Positions 22,551 to 29,820 of a stretch of 64,000 nt of DNA are shown piece by piece. The translations under genes were made by a program, and so were the position numbers. This stretch comes from Hydractinia symbiolongicarpus (taxonomy: Eukaryota > Cnidaria > Hydrozoa > Anthoathecata > Hydractiniidae): NCBI RefSeq assembly GCF_029227915.1, contig NC_079881.1, forward strand, positions 24,033,501 through 24,097,500, read 5' to 3'. Position 1 is the first letter of the stretch, and the number at the start of each line of letters is the position of its first letter. The notes beneath the pieces were generated by a model, which saw only the letters and a list, made by a program, of their open reading frames with translations, was not told the origin of the DNA and ran no database searches.

Positions 22551-22581
22551 TAAAAACTTTAAGCACTTTTATCGTACCACA
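22551..22581 (-). promoter_or_regulatory. Promoter block of SAP gene 2
   Basis: Exact inverted copy of 21001-21031. See the entry at 21001. Confidence 0.65.
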
Positions 22582-22614
22582 CGAAATATGCGAGCGGTGT
22601 ACATGCGCACATCA

Positions 22615-23202
22615 CTAACCTTGATTTACGGTCCTTCTGAGGCTTTGAACCTCGTCCATTAGACTTTTTTCAAACTGGCTGCGAGTTTCGCTCTCCATCT
22701 TTCTGTCGGTTTTCGTCATCTTGTCCAGAGCTTCGTAGTATATACCGCTCAGGGTTTGAAATTCAATGTGACTAATGTCGTCATTATTCAGAGCCCGCGA
22801 GACGGAGTTTTCAAACACGGCGATGGCGGACGTCGCAACATCATATAATTTCATGACCTTGTCAAGTTTGCTCCGATATCTTTTAATCAGGGCCATGACG
22901 GAGCCCGTGAAAATGGTTCCGGACAGTGCTACGGCTCCCAATCCCACGGAAGCGGGGATTCCGATGAGCGTGGCACCGGTTACCACCGAACCTATGCCCG
23001 AAGCGACGGTTAGGGCCGTGGCGCTGGCATTTAAAAGCACCAGTCTGTGCAGCGTCTTGTTATATTTCTCATATTTTGTATTGAACTTATCACGTAATTT
23101 TCTAAGCTCCCCAAGTTGAGAGTTCACGGTATTAGTATTAAACTTGTCCTGCTCGCTCGAATACTCGGGAGCCGTGGGTAGCTTCGGATAAATCTCTGCC
23201 AT
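22615..23202 (-). CDS. Two-helix membrane protein 1, unknown family
   Basis: 195 residues. A helical N-terminal part (about 25-50, NSQLGELRKLRDKF) precedes a glycine/alanine-rich hydrophobic hairpin (about 54-80 and 83-106), followed by a long helical C-terminal domain. The arrangement resembles membrane-inserting helical-hairpin proteins, but I cannot name a family. A paralogue lies directly upstream (23230-23718), sharing NSQLxELxKLRxKF, the hydrophobic pair and a YRxKLDKxxxxY segment. Possible roles are virion membrane or host-membrane remodelling; this is a guess. The ATG at 23200-23202 is the first in frame. A run of A residues lies just upstream. Confidence 0.75.
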   Translation of the reverse strand: MAEIYPKLPTAPEYSSEQDKFNTNTVNSQLGELRKLRDKFNTKYEKYNKTLHRLVLLNASATALTVASGIGSVVTGATLIGIPASVGLGAVALSGTIFTGSVMALIKRYRSKLDKVMKLYDVATSAIAVFENSVSRALNNDDISHIEFQTLSGIYYEALDKMTKTDRKMESETRSQFEKSLMDEVQSLRRTVNQG

Positions 23203-23229
23203 TGTGTGGTTACTACAAAGAAAAAAACT

Positions 23230-23718
23230 TTACTCTAAATAACCTATATCCAGTTTATCCAGATCCTTGAGAGTTTCATGATACGTATCACACAAACTCT
23301 CAAAATCTGCTCTACAGATGTGCCGAGTGTTCCAGGGTAGCGTTTGATCGAACACATCGATGGCATTTTGTACAACGCGATACGCGGCTCTTAATTTGTC
23401 AAGTTTCTCCCGATATGTTCCGACATATTGGCTGGTAACCGCATAGGAAGCCGAGCCCAACAGACACATGCCAGAATTCTGCATGTAATTCCCACGGGGA
23501 CCGCCTAAATTTCTAATAATGGTCGCCGCGGTCGCTATCGAGCCGGCAATGGCCGCGGTTCCGGATAATCCCTCCAGAACCGACCATATGATCAGAGACC
23601 TCCAGCGTTCCTTCTCGAGGTCTTGGAACTTGCCTCGTAATTTCACCAGCTCCTCAAGTTGGGAATTGGATATATCCGTTTTAAAAGTTTCTTCTCTGGT
23701 ACTAGAACTCTCTGCCAT
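23230..23718 (-). CDS. Two-helix membrane protein 2, paralogue of the gene at 22615
   Basis: 162 residues from the ATG at 23716-23718. The frame is open further to 23889, but that part would overlap the plus-strand gene at 23760, and the paralogue starts with the same MAE. Order: helical N-terminus with SNSQLEELVKLRGKF (17-31), hydrophobic segments at about 41-68 and 80-99, then TYREKLDKLRAAYRVV and an acidic, helical tail. Divergence from its neighbour is high, so the duplication is old. Function unknown. Shares a 41-bp divergent promoter region with the coiled-coil gene. Confidence 0.75.
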   Translation of the reverse strand: MAESSSTREETFKTDISNSQLEELVKLRGKFQDLEKERWRSLIIWSVLEGLSGTAAIAGSIATAATIIRNLGGPRGNYMQNSGMCLLGSASYAVTSQYVGTYREKLDKLRAAYRVVQNAIDVFDQTLPWNTRHICRADFESLCDTYHETLKDLDKLDIGYLE

Positions 23719-23759
23719 TTCTATTATATTAGGAAAAAAACTATCCTTTAAATAAAATA
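23719..23759. promoter_or_regulatory. Compact divergent promoter region
   Basis: Only 41 bp separate the start codons of two divergent genes. The region is nearly all A/T, with TTTAAATAAAATA next to the plus-strand ATG and AAAAAAACT, a motif also seen just upstream of the gene ending at 22615. Confidence 0.45.
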
Positions 23760-25034
23760 ATGGCGGACATTGATATTGATCCGTTTGGTGACCATGGTCA
23801 ACCTGACGAGGGTACCGATGACTCCACACCTCTGGTACCGAGGGAGCGCACGCGTGTGCAGATACACACACCTGATGAGGAGACATCATTCGGTGGAGGA
23901 ACCTCTCTGCGCTCCAGAGTTACTAGTGAGCGGGTTAAATCGCTCTATGAGAAGCTATTAACTATATATCCAAACGAGAACCCGAGCGTGATACATACCG
24001 ATCTGTTTGAGACTCGCGATGGTGAATTATACTACAAGGATGATAACAGACCGCTGACACATGGCGGATCTCTAAGGTCTACCGGTACCATTGCAGATAT
24101 ACTGGGCAAGAAAAGGCTGCGCAATTTGGGGTTCGATATACCGAAAGGTAGTATAACCCCCCGACAGGCCGCTAGGCTAAACAAAATAGAAGAGAGACTA
24201 CCGTCACCGGATAAAATAGAGAATGCGACCGATATAGAATTAGAAACCATGTCTGGAGATGTTGTGAACAGTGCGGAAGATTTAATTTCATTGGTCAAAC
24301 AACAATCTGTAGACCATGAAGCAACCCAGACCGGCGATCTATTTGGATATCCTATGCGTGAATTGCTAGGATTGGATAGATCATTGAGAAACATAAGAGG
24401 AAGTCTTCAGGATGAAGTTGCAAAAAAGGTTCAGCTCGAACAGCATATTGACAGAGAAAAAAACAAGTTGGAAGAGATGGAAAACACACCAAATATGACC
24501 GAGGAACAACAAAATGAAGCGGAAGAAAGGTTGAAAGGTTTGCAAAATGAGTTGAAAGGCCGGCAAGAGATTATCGATATTCTCAAAGGTAAACTTAACA
24601 GTCAAATAAAAAGCATCAGGGAGACAATCGCCAAAGTACTTGACAAAGAAACCAAATTGGGTGAAAAGATACGAACCCTATTCCGTGAGCAGGGTATCAC
24701 CATCGTCAGTGTACTAACGGCATTTGGTATGGTTATCGGCCTTCTAGTTGAAACTTTGACGCCTGGGGGGTCATCCACCGGTAATACAAAAAATCATGAA
24801 AAAACCGAGGGTGGTGCGAGGGAATGGATAAAGAACAAGCTGAGCGCGCTGGGATCTCTCCTGGGTAGATTAGCCGGTGCCGCAGCCGCGTCCCTACCGG
24901 GTATAATTGGATCCATCGTATCGTGGATCCTAAATAGAGCAAAGGAGGTCGTCGGTTGGTTGAGTCAAAACCTGTGGGCTTTGATAGTCGGAATCGGAGG
25001 TCTGATATACACCTACATGGTGACAAAGCGTTAG
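23760..25034 (+). CDS. Coiled-coil membrane protein, Polinton structural candidate
   Basis: 424 residues. The acidic N-terminus carries no signal peptide. A central charged coiled coil runs from about 205 to 300. The C-terminal third is membrane-active: a hydrophobic segment at about 312-333, an alanine/glycine-rich amphipathic stretch at about 360-392 and a final transmembrane helix at about 402-420 ending VTKR. From memory, proteins with this TLFREQGITI ... SQNLWALIVGIGGL arrangement are common in cnidarian Polintons, but their role is not established; a virion-internal or membrane-active protein is plausible. It is the only plus-strand gene in the right-central part and is convergent with the gene at 25089 across palindrome 5. 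Confidence 0.8.
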   Translation: MADIDIDPFGDHGQPDEGTDDSTPLVPRERTRVQIHTPDEETSFGGGTSLRSRVTSERVKSLYEKLLTIYPNENPSVIHTDLFETRDGELYYKDDNRPLTHGGSLRSTGTIADILGKKRLRNLGFDIPKGSITPRQAARLNKIEERLPSPDKIENATDIELETMSGDVVNSAEDLISLVKQQSVDHEATQTGDLFGYPMRELLGLDRSLRNIRGSLQDEVAKKVQLEQHIDREKNKLEEMENTPNMTEEQQNEAEERLKGLQNELKGRQEIIDILKGKLNSQIKSIRETIAKVLDKETKLGEKIRTLFREQGITIVSVLTAFGMVIGLLVETLTPGGSSTGNTKNHEKTEGGAREWIKNKLSALGSLLGRLAGAAAASLPGIIGSIVSWILNRAKEVVGWLSQNLWALIVGIGGLIYTYMVTKR

Positions 25035-25046
25035 CTATTCCGAATA

Positions 25047-25071
25047 TATGTTACATGTGTCATGTAACATA
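25047..25071. repeat. Palindrome 5, between convergent genes
   Basis: Arms TATGTTACATG / CATGTAACATA around TGT. It shares the GTTAC...GTAAC core with copies 1-4 but has different outer and central bases. It lies 13 bp after one stop and 18 bp before the other. Confidence 0.8.
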
Positions 25072-25088
25072 ATACCCGCGGCATGGTA

Positions 25089-25514
25089 CTATTTTTCGAA
25101 ATACCACACGGCGCCTCCGACACCAATCATGCTTAGCGCGATAAATGCCAATTCCCGTTCATGCTGGCCATTGCTGGGTGTATAAAAGTCGCTCAATACG
25201 GGCCTGCGCGGAATATCTGTGAGAGATGACCCTCCAAATACTTTTTTATATTCCCGCATCGCGTCATCCAGCTCCGTGAATTTACCCTCGGCCTTCTTCT
25301 CAAGTCTGAGCTGCTTATTGATAAAGTCAACCCTCTCTTGTCTTTTACGTTGCCATATAACCTGAGCCTTCTGCAGCTGTTCTATGGCTAGATCATGCCG
25401 CTTCCGTTCCTTATCTATCCTATCCTTTGATAAACTTGAAAAGAGGTAGCTTGATCCGGTGAAGGCCAAAGCGTTCGCGAAGGCACCTCCCAACATCATT
25501 GCAATTGAAGCCAT
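25089..25514 (-). CDS. Membrane protein with basic helical core, Polinton-associated
   Basis: 141 residues. An N-terminal hydrophobic, glycine/alanine-rich helix (about 4-27) is followed by a long charged helix (about 29-95; KERKRHDLAIEQLQKAQ) and a conserved-looking LSDFYTPS segment (107-114), then a C-terminal transmembrane helix (about 122-138). From memory, this arrangement recurs in invertebrate Polintons, where its function is unknown. The ATG at 25512-25514 is the first in frame. It is the last gene of the minus-strand morphogenesis block. Confidence 0.8.
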   Translation of the reverse strand: MASIAMMLGGAFANALAFTGSSYLFSSLSKDRIDKERKRHDLAIEQLQKAQVIWQRKRQERVDFINKQLRLEKKAEGKFTELDDAMREYKKVFGGSSLTDIPRRPVLSDFYTPSNGQHERELAFIALSMIGVGGAVWYFEK

Positions 25515-25544
25515 GTTTATATAATCCGGTATAATATAGTGGCG

Positions 25545-25688
25545 TTATTTTAATACGATAGCCTCGGAGTCTATGACATCAGAGTCGTCTATGACCTCGG
25601 TATCGATGTATTCCACCTTGGGTAAAATCCTCTCAACTTTCTTGCGCTGGCATAAAACCCAGACCAACCATTCCAGTATTCGCAACAT
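25545..25688 (-). CDS. 47-residue hypothetical protein, N-terminal hydrophobic helix and acidic tail
   Basis: Short ORF with ATG at 25686-25688 and TAA at 25545-25547. The first 14 residues form a tryptophan-rich hydrophobic segment, followed by QRKK and an acidic tail with a repeated VIDxSD motif. The start overlaps the stop of the preceding gene by one base (TAATG), and the gap to the next gene is only 30 bp, which favours it being real. No homology is recognised. It would be a tail-out membrane microprotein. Confidence 0.55.
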   Translation of the reverse strand: MLRILEWLVWVLCQRKKVERILPKVEYIDTEVIDDSDVIDSEAIVLK

Positions 25689-25915
25689 TATATATTTATA
25701 GTTTCAGGTATAATTTTTTGCTTAACCAGATATTCTCTTGTCATTTCACTTGCGGCGACTATGGCTACAAGCTTTCCGGTATCTTCCAGGTCAAACTTCT
25801 GAATTGAGGGTGGTGTCATTTTTAATACCTTTTTCCCGAGCATTGAATAGCCTACAGCGAAAACGCATACGACCGATGCTTTATAAATATCGTTGACTAT
25901 ACTTTTCTTATCCAT
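25688..25915 (-). CDS. Small two-segment membrane protein, Polinton-associated
   Basis: 75 residues. One clear hydrophobic segment at about 10-27 (ASVVCVFAVGYSML) and a weaker one at about 46-58, ending in YLVKQKIIPETINI. From memory, small proteins ending in a similar YLxxxKxxP tail are common in cnidarian Polintons; the role is unknown. The stop overlaps the next ATG by one base (TAATG). Upstream, 44 A/T-rich bases separate it from the gene at 25960. Confidence 0.7.
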   Translation of the reverse strand: MDKKSIVNDIYKASVVCVFAVGYSMLGKKVLKMTPPSIQKFDLEDTGKLVAIVAASEMTREYLVKQKIIPETINI

Positions 25916-25959
25916 GTCTTATATTTACTTCTAGATTATAATATCGCGATATTATCCCT

Positions 25960-26364
25960 TTATTCCATTTCAAGTTTACTCCTGGTTTTTCTAGTGTCCG
26001 ATGGAGCTCTCGGTGGGGGATCCTTCACCTTACTCTGTGAGGTGTTGTTCCTCATCACCACCAACGCTCCGATTATTAGCATCACAATCACACCGCCGCC
26101 CATTATTGCGTAGTTGTTAACCCCACCCTTGGGAACATCTGTCACGGAATCCTCAATTACAATATCCTTAGGATCCTCCAACAGTGTCTGAGGTGTCGAC
26201 CGCGTTGGTGTCGATTCCGTCTTCGTCTGCGTCTCTGCCTGCGCCATGAGCAGTCTTTTATAGTCTTCCCTCTGTTTGCGGTTGAATTCGGCCACCCTCT
26301 TACCAGCCTCAACCTTTTTAGGGTTCTTCGTTGTCACCTGAATAGGAGTCTGTTCCTCTGACAT
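25960..26364 (-). CDS. Single-pass membrane protein with basic N-terminus
   Basis: 134 residues. The N-terminal part is basic and helical (KKVEAGKRVAEFNRKQREDY, 16-35), followed by a Thr/Ser-rich linker, one transmembrane helix (about 85-104, YAIMGGGVIVMLIIGALVV) and a basic, Pro-containing tail. From memory, the VEAGKRxAxxNR motif recurs in invertebrate Polinton proteins of unknown role. Its first 47 bases overlap the 3' end of the gene at 26318 in another frame, so both cannot change freely. No alternative in-frame ATG precedes the basic motif. Confidence 0.75.
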   Translation of the reverse strand: MSEEQTPIQVTTKNPKKVEAGKRVAEFNRKQREDYKRLLMAQAETQTKTESTPTRSTPQTLLEDPKDIVIEDSVTDVPKGGVNNYAIMGGGVIVMLIIGALVVMRNNTSQSKVKDPPPRAPSDTRKTRSKLEME

Positions 26365-26950
26365 CTTTATTATCTATATCTATATTATTATTATTATTAT
26401 TATTTGCGTTTAAATTTCTTCCAGCGATATAATGCCTACCTGTAATTAGACCCACACTGATTGGTGATAGTAGTGATCCGAACTTATAATATAAATCACA
26501 TGTGAACCTTTGGAGTGCCGAGTTTAGGAATGGATCATTCTCCAGGTCATCACTCAGAGCTTTTTGATTTTTTATACCCAGGGCTGTACAGGCGCCCATG
26601 GAGTACATGTGGATTATTGACTGTCCTAAAGACTTAACCATTTGACCGGATAGTTTAGCCTCGTATATGGTGAACAGTTTATCCACCTCATCATTCTTGA
26701 GCTTCTGTATCTCCACCTCCGTATACATCTTACCAAGATATAACTTGCTATTCCCGGTCAGCACGCACTCGAGCAATTTCTGTCTCTTCCCATCATCCCG
26801 TTCATCGATAAAAATTAGGTTGTCAATTACCGTTTCGGCCATTTTCAATAGCCATAGGTATTTTTTAATACAAAAAAGACAGAAACTAACCAATACCAGC
26901 AATAGCACTACAGCTATCACCAGTAATATGAAATTTATATATTCTATCAT
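26318..26950 (-). CDS. Membrane-anchored protein with poly-Asn tail, Polinton-associated
   Basis: 210 residues from the ATG at 26948-26950. An upstream in-frame ATG at 27016 would add 22 codons running through palindrome 6, so I reject it. N-terminal transmembrane helix (about 5-30) followed by a cytosolic helical domain with KMYTEVEIQKLKNDEVDKLF and NDPFLNSALQRF, segments I associate from memory with invertebrate Polinton proteins. Near the C-terminus a run of Asn codons (AAT microsatellite around 26385-26405) is followed by an acidic tail. A start at the internal MAETVIDN, without the helix, is possible. Function unknown. Confidence 0.75.
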   Translation of the reverse strand: MIEYINFILLVIAVVLLLVLVSFCLFCIKKYLWLLKMAETVIDNLIFIDERDDGKRQKLLECVLTGNSKLYLGKMYTEVEIQKLKNDEVDKLFTIYEAKLSGQMVKSLGQSIIHMYSMGACTALGIKNQKALSDDLENDPFLNSALQRFTCDLYYKFGSLLSPISVGLITGRHYIAGRNLNANNNNNNNIDIDNKDVRGTDSYSGDNEEP

Positions 26951-26980
26951 TATAGGATAGTACTGTAGTTTTCCTATAGA

Positions 26981-27005
26981 TTTGTTACAAGAGTCTTGTA
27001 ACAAA
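26981..27005. repeat. Palindrome 6, perfect 12+1+12 dyad after the ATPase gene
   Basis: TTTGTTACAAGA, one G, then TCTTGTAACAAA: a perfect inverted repeat 13 bp beyond the ATPase stop. Outer TTTGTTAC/GTAACAAA arms equal those of copies 1-4. Confidence 0.9.
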
Positions 27006-27017
27006 AAAATGTCCATT

Positions 27018-27614
27018 CTAGCAAATCACGTGAGTTCTTGGATGTTCCATCCTCATGACTAAATGTGTATATTTGCCATCTTTCAGCCTTTCCTTAACCT
27101 TCTGGATCTCCGACGATTCAATGACATCATTCTCTTCGTGGATGGTTGCGAGATCATGTCTGTCCTTCGGATACCAAACATATAACATTTTTGCCTGCCT
27201 TCGTAAGTTCTTCGGTATCGCGGTGTATGATTGTGTGAGTAGCCACATGGTGTGGTTTCGATGCCGACCACTGATGGCCAGCTCCAGAAGCGGTTGCCTC
27301 TTTTTGTCCAGTTTCTCATCTGCGATGATGTCGTCGATCAGGAATAATGTTTTGTACCCGGCACAGAAATCCGTCATCTTTTGAATCCATTCGTACAACA
27401 TACCTCTGGGCTCGATTAGAATCACATATCTATCCCTCCAGAACCAGTTACTCCCCATATATGTCTTGTTCCATCTTAATGTTGGACATATAATCACAAT
27501 GAAATCGAAGTGATCAAAGTATTCACTCTCCAGCAGTGTTACTACACGTTTGGATTTTCCGCAGCCAGTTGGACCGACGAATAGTGCCGTGTGAGGATCT
27601 TTCATGTAGTCCAT
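27018..27614 (-). CDS. ATP: Genome-packaging ATPase (FtsK/HerA, A32-like)
   Basis: 198 residues from the ATG at 27612-27614; a second in-frame ATG at 27641 would add 9 residues and overlap the capsid gene. Walker A is GPTGCGKS (14-21), Walker B LFLIDD (90-95) and a LLTQSY motif with the sensor glutamine follows (125-130). These motifs, the small size and the position next to the capsid gene identify the Polinton packaging ATPase, which would drive element DNA into capsids. The chosen ATG lies one base after the capsid stop (TAAGATG), so expression from a shared transcript by reinitiation is possible. Palindrome 6 follows the stop. Confidence 0.94.
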   Translation of the reverse strand: MDYMKDPHTALFVGPTGCGKSKRVVTLLESEYFDHFDFIVIICPTLRWNKTYMGSNWFWRDRYVILIEPRGMLYEWIQKMTDFCAGYKTLFLIDDIIADEKLDKKRQPLLELAISGRHRNHTMWLLTQSYTAIPKNLRRQAKMLYVWYPKDRHDLATIHEENDVIESSEIQKVKERLKDGKYTHLVMRMEHPRTHVIC

Positions 27615-27615
27615 C

Positions 27616-28935
27616 TTAATATAGTACATCCATAATTTCACCGTTTTGAATATTTAATTGAGCATCCATGATTAGATATATGTAGGCGTTTAAGGATCCC
27701 GCGGTTTCGGCCGTCTTTTCAACTTGTAGTGTGATCCCCTCGCTCGCATTTTCAATCCGTCGGCCGGTCCCGTGCAGTGAGTTTTCATCTATGGTTCTGA
27801 AATCCAGCCATAGAGCATATTTCGTGGTTAGGTAGTCCGCGACCTTCACATCATGTAGTTGCAGATGTTTCTGTATTTCACCGGCGTTGCTGTCCTTTTG
27901 CTTTCCCTCTGCGAAATACTTGCATATTTCACCATAATGCTCAAACGGTTGCATCCCCTGAGCGAAAAGTTGGTTAGGCTTACCCTCAACTATGGCGGAT
28001 ACCTTTTTGATCTTAGGATTGTAGAACCTACCGGTATCTCGTTTGTAAGCTTTCTCTTCCTCGAACAGAACCAATATACCCTTCAGGGACTTGCACGGTG
28101 TATTGAATGACCAATTCCACGTTGTGTCCGACTTATCCACCCTAATTTGTCTATGTCTCAGAAATCTGTCATAGAGTACGGCCATGTTTTGGTATTCATT
28201 TGAAATGAATCTGGCGAGTGTGGGTTGTGTCACAATCTCATATTCGAGAGATATGTTGGAGATTTTGTATTTAGCATCCGGCGCGGGTGCCGATGTGGCA
28301 CCGGAAGGTTTGGTTGGTGTTGATAATACTACCCTGTCATAATTGTTGAATGTTATCTCATAACACAGCCTATTACCTAATCCGGCCTGATAATAAGGAA
28401 TCGTGCTATCCAACATTTCAAAATCTAGTGGTATGGTGAACTTGTTTTTGTATGCATCATAGATTGCTTTGTCCGCTACCTCTGATGTATCTTTATCCGC
28501 GGCTCCAACTCTCAGTTTCATGCAATTTTCCGTGCACCCTTCATCAAAGATGATACCTTGTCTTATTGCATTTCTTTTTTCAGACTTGGTTAACCATAAA
28601 TCTCTGTAGCACCCGAAAAGATCAAAGTCATCAATGCTCAGAATCTCAGTACCCTCGAACTTGATGGCCAACTTTTTAACAATTGCCCTCCCTATGTTAG
28701 AGACCAATGTTCTCTTCGTGTCGACTTTTGACTCGAGTTCAATGTCGAAACTTATTTTCGAAGTACCCGGAACAATGACATCATCGTTACCTAAATTAGG
28801 GAACCTAATCAGGAGTAACTGGTTCTGATCAATCTCACTTGGGTTGTGAGTGACAATTACTTTTTGATGCGTTCCTTTTACGCCATGTGCGATCCTAAGT
28901 GAACGCTCTGGGTTTAACTTTTTCCCGTATTCCAT
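27616..28935 (-). CDS. MCP: Major capsid protein, double jelly-roll
   Basis: 439 residues. Polinton-type MCP: the N-terminal segment SEIDQNQLLLIRFPNLG (33-49), the GRAIVKKLAIKFEG segment and LDSTIPYYQAGLGNRLCYEI match, from memory, the conserved core of cnidarian Polinton capsid proteins. It is beta-rich with no signal or transmembrane helix, and the length is within the usual range (about 400-650). Trimers of the double jelly-roll fold would form the icosahedral shell. It sits between the candidate minor capsid gene and the ATPase, as expected for a morphogenesis module. The frame is intact from ATG (28933-28935) to TAA (27616-27618). Confidence 0.93.
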   Translation of the reverse strand: MEYGKKLNPERSLRIAHGVKGTHQKVIVTHNPSEIDQNQLLLIRFPNLGNDDVIVPGTSKISFDIELESKVDTKRTLVSNIGRAIVKKLAIKFEGTEILSIDDFDLFGCYRDLWLTKSEKRNAIRQGIIFDEGCTENCMKLRVGAADKDTSEVADKAIYDAYKNKFTIPLDFEMLDSTIPYYQAGLGNRLCYEITFNNYDRVVLSTPTKPSGATSAPAPDAKYKISNISLEYEIVTQPTLARFISNEYQNMAVLYDRFLRHRQIRVDKSDTTWNWSFNTPCKSLKGILVLFEEEKAYKRDTGRFYNPKIKKVSAIVEGKPNQLFAQGMQPFEHYGEICKYFAEGKQKDSNAGEIQKHLQLHDVKVADYLTTKYALWLDFRTIDENSLHGTGRRIENASEGITLQVEKTAETAGSLNAYIYLIMDAQLNIQNGEIMDVLY

Positions 28936-28990
28936 TCTATTCCATATTACTTTTATTTTATTTTACTTTAATTCGGTTAATGCTACGGTA

Positions 28991-29554
28991 TCATCTGTCC
29001 GCCGTATCTCTTATGTGTAGTGTAACTGCTGTCTTCATACCACCCCATAGCACCTTACCATCCTGACCTGTGACTCTCATGGTAAGTGATTGAAGTAAAC
29101 CTTTCTTCAGTTTCTTATATTGCGGATTTTTCGGTTCAATATATGTAAAATCACCACCATACTCGGATATATGATATGTCATCAGGTTGTTGCTATATTC
29201 ACCATCTTTAAGATTTAACGAGTTATCCAATTCATTAAGATTAAAATGTAGTTCCGTTATACCCCCTAGATTGAATATTTTACTCAACTTAGAGTTTCTA
29301 GCTAGTTGTGTTGATTTTACATCACCTCTCACGATTGAATTCAACTCCCTCCCTGTGTAGTGCTGACCCTGTTGTAACCTAACCGTGGTAACTCCGTCAG
29401 CCAAGGGTATATCTATTGGAGCCGTAGCTACATATGTGACATTATCCGAAAACGTCTCCACGATCGCAACCTCCTTTGTACCATGTGAGTTGTCTATCGG
29501 TTGATACAAATAGATTTTCTTCTCGCTATTTACGTCCTTTATTGTGATATACAT
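28991..29554 (-). CDS. Candidate minor capsid (penton-like) protein
   Basis: 187 residues, beta-rich, no membrane segment. It starts MYITIKDVN and ends in TLHIRDTADR; a repeated hydrophobic alternation suggests a jelly-roll. Its position immediately upstream of the MCP on the same strand, 55 bp away, is typical for the Polinton minor capsid protein, and the size fits a single jelly-roll. I recall similar short proteins from cnidarian elements, but the penton assignment is inference and needs a structure comparison. Divergent from the plus-strand block at 29593 across 38 A/T-rich bases. Confidence 0.65.
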   Translation of the reverse strand: MYITIKDVNSEKKIYLYQPIDNSHGTKEVAIVETFSDNVTYVATAPIDIPLADGVTTVRLQQGQHYTGRELNSIVRGDVKSTQLARNSKLSKIFNLGGITELHFNLNELDNSLNLKDGEYSNNLMTYHISEYGGDFTYIEPKNPQYKKLKKGLLQSLTMRVTGQDGKVLWGGMKTAVTLHIRDTADR

Positions 29555-29592
29555 TATTATATTAGAGATTGTGAATATATTTAAATCAAAGA
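29555..29592. promoter_or_regulatory. Compact divergent A/T-rich promoter region
   Basis: 38 bp between the candidate minor capsid start and the plus-strand ATG at 29593; includes TATATTTAAAT. Its promoter role is inferred only from position and composition. Confidence 0.4.
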
Positions 29593-29820
29593 ATGGATGA
29601 CATTTTCAGATATAACCCGAATGCGGCATATAAGCCAAATGGGGGGCGGGATCTTCAAATATTGAGCGCTAGGGATCTGTAAAAACAGGCCATTATTGTG
29701 TCTGAAAGTGGCTCTTTCCCCGCTTCCTTTCCTAATATTTTTACCAATTATGAACTTAGTCATAACGCGCAACGTATGAGAATTTGGAATGAGCAACCTT
29801 TTAGATTATGGCAAACCTAG
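29593..29820 (+). pseudogene. Stop-interrupted small ORF upstream of the 293-aa gene
   Basis: In one frame the region reads 75 sense and stop codons from ATG 29593 to TAG 29818-29820, but codon 30 is TAA (29680-29682). The parts on both sides of the stop look like protein: the first begins MDDIFRYNPNAAYKPNGG, the second contains SFPASFPNIFTNYE and ends RIWNEQPFRLWQ. Codon choice and composition do not change at the stop, so a nonsense mutation, a sequencing error or programmed readthrough are all possible. Near its end, an ATG in another frame (29808) opens a basic 26-codon stretch that stops at 29886. I cannot assign a function; from memory it resembles a short conserved Polinton virion-associated ORF. 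Confidence 0.55.

Noticed and set aside
23719-23889. 57-codon N-terminal extension of the membrane protein at 23230
   Set aside because: Overlaps the divergent promoter and the start of the coiled-coil gene; the paralogue begins at the equivalent MAE.
29581-29796. 71-codon minus-strand ORF
   Set aside because: It is opposite the plus-strand sequence at 29593-29820, which looks like the real coding strand.
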